A DNA stretch of 64,000 nt from Halichoerus grypus (Eukaryota; Chordata; Mammalia; Carnivora; Phocidae). Below are positions 61,001-64,000 of this stretch, one piece after another. The stretch lies in the NCBI RefSeq assembly GCF_964656455.1, contig NC_135715.1, positions 78,532,414-78,596,413 on the forward strand. Reading direction: 5' to 3'. The translations under genes and the position numbers were made by a program. The stretch's first letter is position 1. The number at the start of each line of letters is the position of its first letter. The notes beneath the pieces are model-generated. The model searched no databases. It saw only the letters and a list, made by a program, of their open reading frames with translations, and had not been told where the DNA came from.

Positions 61001-62630
61001 TCCCACAGGCTTTGGATAAGAGCCTGCAGACCTGTAGTTCTCCAGCGTATGAGAACTGTTGGGACAGATCTCTCAGACCCAAGACTCAGTTAAATCCAAC
61101 CCCAGAGGGTTAAGTGAACACATGAAAGCAGGAATGGGGCCAGGGTAACAGAACTGAGGTGACATCTGAGGGTCAGGGGACACTATGGAGACGTCAACAC
61201 CCATCATTACCATGGAGGGCTGACCAGATAGTAAATGGTTACTCCCTGATGTGGTAGACTGCCCTTAGCACCCCTGGGCCTCAAGCTGAAAGCTGCTTCT
61301 ACTAATTTCTGAAGCTCTGAGTAACGACGCCTGTGACCTAAGTGTAAACAGGCGAGGACTGTGAGGTTCAGCTGGAGAAGGTGGACTGATTCTTAGAGAA
61401 TCAAATTGTCTTGCTAGAACTAGATGCCACTGATGACCGTAACTGCTTGAATCTATCTGGCAAAGCAGAGCTCAGAACTCTGGAAAGACTCTTTGGCCCA
61501 GCTACAGTTTCTATCCCCAGGAAAGTTAGAACACCCACGTGCATTTCTCCAGCATAGCAGCAGTCTCGGCAGCACCTGAAACTTGTGTGTCTTTCCAACT
61601 AGATGGTAATGTCCCTGGGCACAGGGACCATGTCTTACTCATCCCCATGTCCTCGGCACTTGGCACAGTATTTATCTGGCAGCTGGTATGCATCTAATAA
61701 ATGTTTGTGAATGAATGAAAGACCTAACTGAACTAAGGGTCCCATCTGTCTTTGTCCTGACTCCTAGATCACAAAGGGATGGGAGAATGAAGTTGGGCAG
61801 TTGCACGGACTTGGATCACGTATGCATGAGAGTGCGAAGTATGGATATGAGAGAATATATATGTAGTTCTAGATCCCAATTTGGCATTTATTTTTCCAAT
61901 TAGTTTCTTTAAAGCCACCAAATTTCTATGAAGTTTAACTTACACTGCCCCCTGACGTAGACAGAGAAGGCAGATTTTGTTGATGAGGAAGAGGGAAGGA
62001 AAACTTAATCTTCTTATTAAGTAATGGCATGACAAGCAATCAAAGTCAAGGAACTGAGAGATGCAAACAAATTTAGAAATCACCTAAAGCCTACAGCATA
62101 TACATGGTTAGTCCAAAGATAGAAGGCTGTCATGAACCATGTCTCCTAATTCCAAGACTTGCACTATTTCTACAAGAAAAGTGTAAAGACTCAGGACTGC
62201 CAGCATTCTATAAGATCATCTTACTTCTCAAGGTACTGCCTTAAAACGTATTTAAAAAATGTAACACAGTAAAACTGCATTAGTATAGACATCTGTGTTC
62301 TTCTATCCAGCATGAACTTATTTAATAATCACTTAGCAGAAACAGGTGTGGTTATTTAAGAAGTAAAATCCACTAACATTAATAGTCATTTACATAGCCG
62401 ACTGCTTACAAAATTAATTAGAATAAGTGAGGTTTTACTGTGTATAGAGCAAGCAAACAAACAAGGGGGCATTTTTTTTTTTGGATTATTCAAGATGTTC
62501 CTAGAAGCCCATGTACTGCCCATCTGTCAAATCCAGTATTTCGAGGAAACGGGAACTACTCACCACTGCCGGCACTCCCCTCTCTTCTGCTGCGGGAGCC
62601 CCCACTGCTGTCTCTGCCAGACTTTATGCG
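33962..62630 (-). CDS. IFT88: Intraflagellar transport protein 88, C-terminal 99 residues (partial; exons 62564-62630, 34324-34434, 33962-34083)
   Basis: IFT88 is a tetratricopeptide-repeat subunit of the IFT-B complex, which carries cargo along ciliary axonemes and is needed for cilium assembly. Only the segment after the TPR array is in the window. The three exons read, in frame, [13 protein letters not shown]..., then [20 protein letters not shown]...[12 protein letters not shown], then [22 protein letters not shown] and the acidic end [19 protein letters not shown]. This matches the human C-terminus almost residue for residue from memory. The tail is low-complexity (Ser/Gly/Arg, then acidic) and probably disordered. 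All splice phases agree. The upstream exons, including the TPR region, lie beyond base 64000. Confidence 0.95.
34084..34323 (-). other. IFT88: IFT88 last intron, 240 bp, GC-AG type
   Basis: The intron starts GCAAGT directly after ...AAATAG and ends ...CCTAG. The reading phase is kept only with this GC donor. No GT lies at the coding boundary. The other donor positions (AG before, AAGT after) are consensus, as is typical for functional GC-AG introns. Confidence 0.9.
34324..34434 (-). CDS. IFT88: IFT88 penultimate coding exon, 111 nt, with a GC donor
   Basis: The acceptor is tgttttcag|ATAGTGG. The exon encodes [20 protein letters not shown] and continues [17 protein letters not shown] plus one base. 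It ends AAATAG and the intron starts GCAAGT (34323 downward), a GC-type donor whose other positions match the consensus. The phase to the next exon is correct: G + AT = Asp. Confidence 0.94.
34440..35769. other. IFT88 intron, one possible old repeat
   Basis: Bases 34880-35080 (cagtatgaggaaaaacttta, gggctggctgccttggaaac) resemble an old CR1/L3-type or similar repeat in very diverged form. No exon is seen. Confidence 0.4.
35781..35987 (+). repeat. CanSINE, sense, with target-site duplication
   Basis: It is flanked by the 11-bp repeat aacttcaaatg at 35770-35780 and 35988-35998. The tail is aatgaataaataaaatcttt. Confidence 0.95.
35999..36905. other. IFT88 intron, AT-rich, nothing firm
   Basis: Bases 36690-36740 (cagtggttacctgtgggaaa) look like a decayed L1 3'-UTR phrase. 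Nothing else is recognised. Confidence 0.4.
36920..37133 (+). repeat. CanSINE, sense, with target-site duplication
   Basis: A 14-bp repeat with one mismatch (aaaatggccaagat at 36906-36919, aaaatgtccaagat at 37134-37147) flanks it. It has an expanded ctctctcgctcactctct tail. Confidence 0.94.
40897..41106 (-). repeat. CanSINE inside L1 ORF2, antisense, with a (GT)n run
   Basis: A 16-bp repeat with one mismatch (ttctactaaatattta at 40881-40896, ttctaccaaatattta at 41107-41122) flanks it. A (gt) microsatellite lies at about 40957-40971. Confidence 0.95.
42274..43295 (-). repeat. Younger 5'-truncated L1 inserted antisense into the older L1
   Basis: A T-run and the (ttta)n-rich 3' end lead into an open ORF2 C-terminal frame of about 215 residues (42646 to about 43295). 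That frame contains [20 protein letters not shown], the [19 protein letters not shown] motif and [10 protein letters not shown] 14-bp repeat with one mismatch, gaggcctcatattt/gaggcctcacattt (42260-42273, 43296-43309), flanks it. It lacks the 5' part with endonuclease and reverse transcriptase, so it cannot move by itself. Confidence 0.93.
44891..45159. other. IFT88 intron, nothing recognised
   Basis: This is a short AT-rich interval between two L1-derived blocks. Confidence 0.45.
45160..46320 (-). repeat. Decayed L1M, antisense, interrupted by a younger L1 3' end
   Basis: The phrases gagttataatcgacatacaa, aatttctagcagtagaatag and cattcccatcaacagtgaat are antisense L1M text. The younger fragment at 45400-45799 splits it. 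Confidence 0.65.
45400..45799 (-). repeat. Younger L1 3' fragment, antisense
   Basis: A T-run, ttattatgttatgttagtca and caccatacagtacatcatta mark the carnivoran L1 3' end. The fragment stops at tctgatggctgctc. Confidence 0.85.
46325..46855 (-). repeat. L1 3' fragment, antisense, split by a SINE
   Basis: The text ttatgttcaattagctgacg and gttgcatataacacccagtg is L1 3' UTR. The fragment resumes after the SINE at 46638-46830. Confidence 0.85.
46638..46830 (-). repeat. CanSINE inside the L1 fragment, antisense
   Basis: A 13-bp perfect repeat catatgataattt flanks it at 46625-46637 and 46831-46843. The sequence is close to consensus, so the insertion is young. Confidence 0.95.
46860..47640. other. 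IFT88 intron, AT-rich, nothing firm
   Basis: The phrases tttgggggtcaaaagttatacc and tttttcaagggtcaactgta near 47010-47100 resemble a Tigger- or MADE-like palindromic element, but I cannot confirm it. Confidence 0.35.
47648..48478 (-). repeat. 5'-truncated L1, antisense
   Basis: The 3' UTR (gttagtcaccatacagtact) leads into ORF2 C-terminal remnants in broken frames at about 48121-48458, including [15 protein letters not shown]. Small deletions break the frame. Confidence 0.88.
48640..50420 (-). repeat. Decayed L1M, antisense, with a 112-bp L1 insertion
   Basis: The phrases ccagctttactgagatgtaa, atggtgtacaatgtgatgat, acccagaagtgggattgttg and atttcccatcaacagtgcac-like text are antisense L1M. 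The text continues after 50202. Confidence 0.75.
50091..50202 (-). repeat. Very short L1 3' fragment insertion with target-site duplication
   Basis: This is 112 bp of L1 3' UTR (ttagtttcagaagtagagtt; tacccagtgctcattacaac) inserted in the older L1. A repeat ccattttgggtt/ccattttgagtt (50079-50090, 50203-50214) flanks it. Confidence 0.8.
50421..51340 (-). repeat. Probable further L1M text, antisense
   Basis: The phrases aatgagaacctgttggttta and tcactacatccttcatgtcc are L1M-like. The borders are vague, and 50421-50800 is hard to assign. Confidence 0.45.
51350..51545 (+). repeat. Non-autonomous hAT-type DNA transposon fragment
   Basis: The phrases gccagcaaactttttctgta, aagggccagagagtaaatat and ctgtagttttctaacccctg are the ends of a common mammalian MER/Charlie-type element. 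The exact subfamily is not assigned. Confidence 0.7.
51546..51850. other. IFT88 intron, possibly old L1M text
   Basis: Nothing firm is seen beyond L1-like phrasing near 51560-51700. Confidence 0.35.
51861..52055 (-). repeat. CanSINE, antisense
   Basis: A 10-bp repeat tctatattct at about 51851-51860 and 52056-52065 flanks a full copy. Confidence 0.92.
52066..52700. other. IFT88 intron, nothing recognised
   Basis: No gene or repeat is named with confidence. Confidence 0.45.
52708..52896 (-). repeat. Old CanSINE with an expanded pyrimidine repeat, antisense
   Basis: Bases 52710-52778 are a (tctcct/tttctcct)n tract. The reverse head (gatcaagacctgagctgaga) ends ccacacaggtgcccc. This is the older subfamily with the short body. 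Confidence 0.88.
52897..53638. other. IFT88 intron with a MIR-like piece
   Basis: Bases 53175-53270 (tttcagatgagaaaacaagc; aaggtcacttgttcaagagt) are MIR-like. The rest is unclassified. Confidence 0.5.
53654..53853 (-). repeat. Young CanSINE, antisense, 15-bp perfect target-site duplication
   Basis: It is flanked by ttgaccaatgttttt at 53639-53653 and 53854-53868. The body matches consensus closely, including CpG sites, so it inserted recently. Confidence 0.96.
53869..55130. other. IFT88 intron, nothing recognised
   Basis: No gene or confident repeat is seen. Confidence 0.45.
55139..55269 (-). repeat. Short older CanSINE, antisense
   Basis: The body is gagcgtggagcctaatgcag through gagccacccaggcacccc. 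An 8-bp repeat tttattac flanks it at 55131-55138 and 55271-55278. Confidence 0.85.
55464..55600. repeat. (GT)n/(AT)n microsatellite with an inverted repeat
   Basis: A (tg) run at about 55465-55495 is followed by AT-rich arms 55531-55549 and 55579-55595 that are near-perfect reverse complements. Confidence 0.8.
55601..56510. other. IFT88 intron with a MIR-like piece
   Basis: Bases 56030-56180 (cactgtgttaagtgctttct; gattaagtaagctgcccaag) are MIR-like. A small GC-rich patch lies at about 56430-56510. Confidence 0.5.
56515..56835 (-). repeat. Non-autonomous hAT-type DNA transposon, longer copy, reverse orientation
   Basis: The ends (caggaatcagcaaaccacag; ttacagaaagagtgtgccga then cccctgg) match the 51350 element in reverse. 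The interior phrase atattttgtgacacgtgaca marks the long form. Confidence 0.7.
56836..58430. other. IFT88 intron, one MIR-like piece
   Basis: Bases 58185-58290 (gtgtgtgccaggcattgcag) are MIR-like. Nothing else is recognised. Confidence 0.45.
58436..58796. repeat. MER5A-like DNA transposon split by a SINE
   Basis: The text atcagaatcagctggggcct and gaaatgcaaattcctgggc before the SINE, and tccaggtgactctgccacat and ttggagaaccactgaagagg after it, form one MER5A-like element. Confidence 0.75.
58518..58718 (+). repeat. CanSINE, sense, inside the MER5A-like element
   Basis: A 10-bp repeat ggactaggag flanks it at 58508-58517 and 58719-58728. The tail is aaataaataaataaaatcta plus A16. Confidence 0.95.
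58797..61590. other. IFT88 intron, nothing firm
   Basis: A GC-rich patch at about 59255-59340 opens a short frame without domain content. An A-run lies at 58869-58887. No exon is seen. Confidence 0.45.
61595..61720 (+). repeat. LINE-2 3' end, sense
   Basis: The text ccctgggcacagggaccatg, cttggcacagtatttatctg and aataaatgtttgtgaatgaa is the classic LINE-2 terminus. Confidence 0.75.
61721..62563. other. IFT88 intron upstream of the 34-kb exon pair
   Basis: Nothing is recognised before the donor of the exon at 62564. Confidence 0.45.
62564..62630 (-). CDS. IFT88: IFT88 antepenultimate coding exon, 67 nt
   Basis: The acceptor is cttgttctag|CGC and the donor is GGCAGTG|GTGAGT. The exon encodes [20 protein letters not shown] then GS plus one base of the next codon. 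This Ser/Gly/Arg-rich linker lies between the TPR array and the conserved C-terminal motif. The previous exon is not within the remaining 1.4 kb of the window. Confidence 0.92.
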
Positions 62631-63613
62631 CTAGAACAAGAAGATGAGTTTAAAAGAATAAATGATAGTTCCTCAAAGTTGAATATAACTCAATGCTGAT
62701 TTTTTAAATTAACGTTACTGTGTAGCCCTTAAGATTCACTGCTCCTACTCCCCTAAAAGCTGGGTTTGAACTGCTCCTTACCCGAGAGTTGACTCTATGG
62801 GAGAAAAGACGAGGTTGTTGTGTATGTAAAGGGTTCTGCCCGCTACCAGGGTCCTCAGGCCTTATGAAATACTCAGGTGGCGCTTCCACTTACAGGTGCA
62901 GCATGACTTTGCTTACAAACCCAATATTCTCCTGATGTGAAAGTTCAGGTCTTAAACTGGGGAGGGGGGGTAGGGGGAGCAGAGGACTAGGGAATCCACA
63001 GAAAGGCTATTTCCTGAGCTAGTCCTACTCTGTCTGTAATGGCTGGACCTGAACTATTTTGGGAAAGGAAAGGTAAACTGGGTTTTGAAATTCAACTTCT
63101 ACAATAAAAGCACGATTAAAATCTCACAAAACACCTAAGATCTGTTCAGTAGTCCACTTTCTTAGGTACAAGCTCACCCTTAAAACATAAGAAATATCTT
63201 CAAGCTGTGACATTCTTAGGTTTATTGAAGCAATTTATGGTTATTCTGTGTTTTGCTTAAGTGTTACTTTTTGTATTGACACCAAATCTGCCAGATTCTC
63301 TTATGTCTAAAGCTGTGTTTACAGAGACAGGGCAGTCAGTGACCAGTCAGACAGCTTTTGATAAATATTTACTCCACAACTGACTAAAAATTTTAAACAT
63401 AGGTTGGTACCTTATTTAGATCTTCAAAAATATAAACACAATTTCATATTTAATTCAAAGAACAAACTACTATTCTCTCAACCCTGACAACTCCCCCGAT
63501 ATTTATAAATTATCAGGTCATGGGTGGGGTTACTGACATTGTGGTCTGCTAGGAAGAAAAAAATTTCCTTTCAGTAATTCAAGACTCATTTCTGTAAAAT
63601 GGAACACTCTCCT
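62631..63613. other. Next IFT88 intron (partial)
   Basis: No further IFT88 exon was found. The expected preceding coding text (AQEYARKLKRLEKMKEIREQ in human) is absent from the window. Confidence 0.55.
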
Positions 63614-63629
63614 AAAACTCAGGACTTTT

Positions 63630-63808
63630 TTTTTTTTTTTTTTACAGAGAGAGACAGCGAAAGAGGGAACACAAGCAGGGAGAGGGCGAGAGGGAGAAGC
63701 AGGCTTCCCGCTGAGCAGGGAGCCCGATGCGGGGCTCGATCCCAGGACCCTGGGATCACGACCTGAGCGGAAGGCAGACGCTTAACGACTGAGCCACCCA
63801 GGCGCCCC
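63630..63808 (-). repeat. Young CanSINE in an IFT88 intron, antisense, 16-bp perfect target-site duplication
   Basis: It is flanked by aaaactcaggactttt at 63614-63629 and 63809-63824. The T-run passes straight into acagagagagacagcg; the usual aaagattttatttatttg block is missing. The body is near consensus. Confidence 0.96.
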
Positions 63809-63824
63809 AAAACTCAGGACTTTT

Positions 63825-64000
63825 AAATACATGTAAACATGCTCACATTTTTTTCTGTTAAAAAAGAAACCTCCCTTGAAACCCCATTTCTCCCCTTTGC
63901 CCCTTCTCTTTTGAAAATCTAAAAATGATGATGTAACAAAATAAAAATTTTAATGTCTGTAATCAGATTTTATTTCAAAACTTGTTTTTCATCTCTCCAC
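63825..64000. other. IFT88 intron, window end
   Basis: AT-rich, nothing recognised. Confidence 0.45.

Larger units (their letters stand above)
34435..62563 (-). other. IFT88: IFT88 intron, about 28 kb, LINE-rich
   Basis: The intron has a GTGAGT donor at 62563 and a TTTTCAG acceptor at 34435. It holds one near-full-length decayed L1, several 5'-truncated younger L1 copies in antisense, many SINEs and old DNA-transposon pieces. I saw no exon-like coding sequence in it. Confidence 0.88.

Noticed and set aside
1..64000. CRISPR arrays, operons, defence systems or phage-like modules
   Set aside because: The repeats present are dispersed mammalian retroelements and microsatellites. No regularly spaced repeat array or prokaryotic gene was seen.

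Overview
The window is mammalian nuclear DNA, most likely from an arctoid carnivoran (bear, seal or mustelid-like). About two dozen tRNA-derived CanSINE copies are present, with the head 'ggcgcctgggtggctcagt' and an 'aaataaataaaatctt' tail. The head matches the arctoid type and not the canid-specific or felid-specific young subfamilies. The order-level call is firm. The family-level call is inference from remembered SINE consensus sequences.

Two protein-coding genes are supported, both on the minus strand. IL17D (interleukin-17D) is complete: its 3' coding exon is at 4661-4979 and its 5' coding exon at 21996-22285, joined across a 17-kb intron. Together they encode 202 residues. The 5' exon lies in a CpG island (about 21990-23310), where a further upstream exon with an in-frame ATG can be proposed. 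IFT88 (intraflagellar transport protein 88) is represented by its last three coding exons: 62564-62630, 34324-34434 and 33962-34083. They encode the C-terminal 99 residues; the rest of the gene lies beyond base 64000. The intron between the first two of these is 28 kb. The last intron has a GC-AG rather than GT-AG boundary. The order IFT88 then IL17D on one strand matches human 13q12 from memory, seen here in reverse.

Layout from left to right: 1-3900, sequence downstream of IL17D, with repeats; 3900-4660, IL17D 3' UTR; 4980-21995, IL17D intron with SINE, MIR, LINE-2 and a decayed antisense L1; 21996-23310, IL17D 5' exon and CpG island; 23310-33780, an interval between the genes built largely of LINE-2, decayed L1 and SINEs; 33780-34434, the IFT88 3' end; 34435-62563, an IFT88 intron rich in LINEs, including a near-full-length decayed L1 (37.2-44.9 kb) that hosts a younger L1 and a SINE; 62564-64000, one more IFT88 exon and part of the next intron.

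The genes are functionally separate: one encodes a secreted cytokine, the other a ciliary transport subunit. I saw no CRISPR array, operon, phage or other prokaryotic-type system, and no convincing novel protein system. The more unusual signals are splice structure (the GC-AG intron and the candidate upstream IL17D exon), guanine-run clusters, nested retroelements with readable target-site duplications, and an AT-rich duplication.
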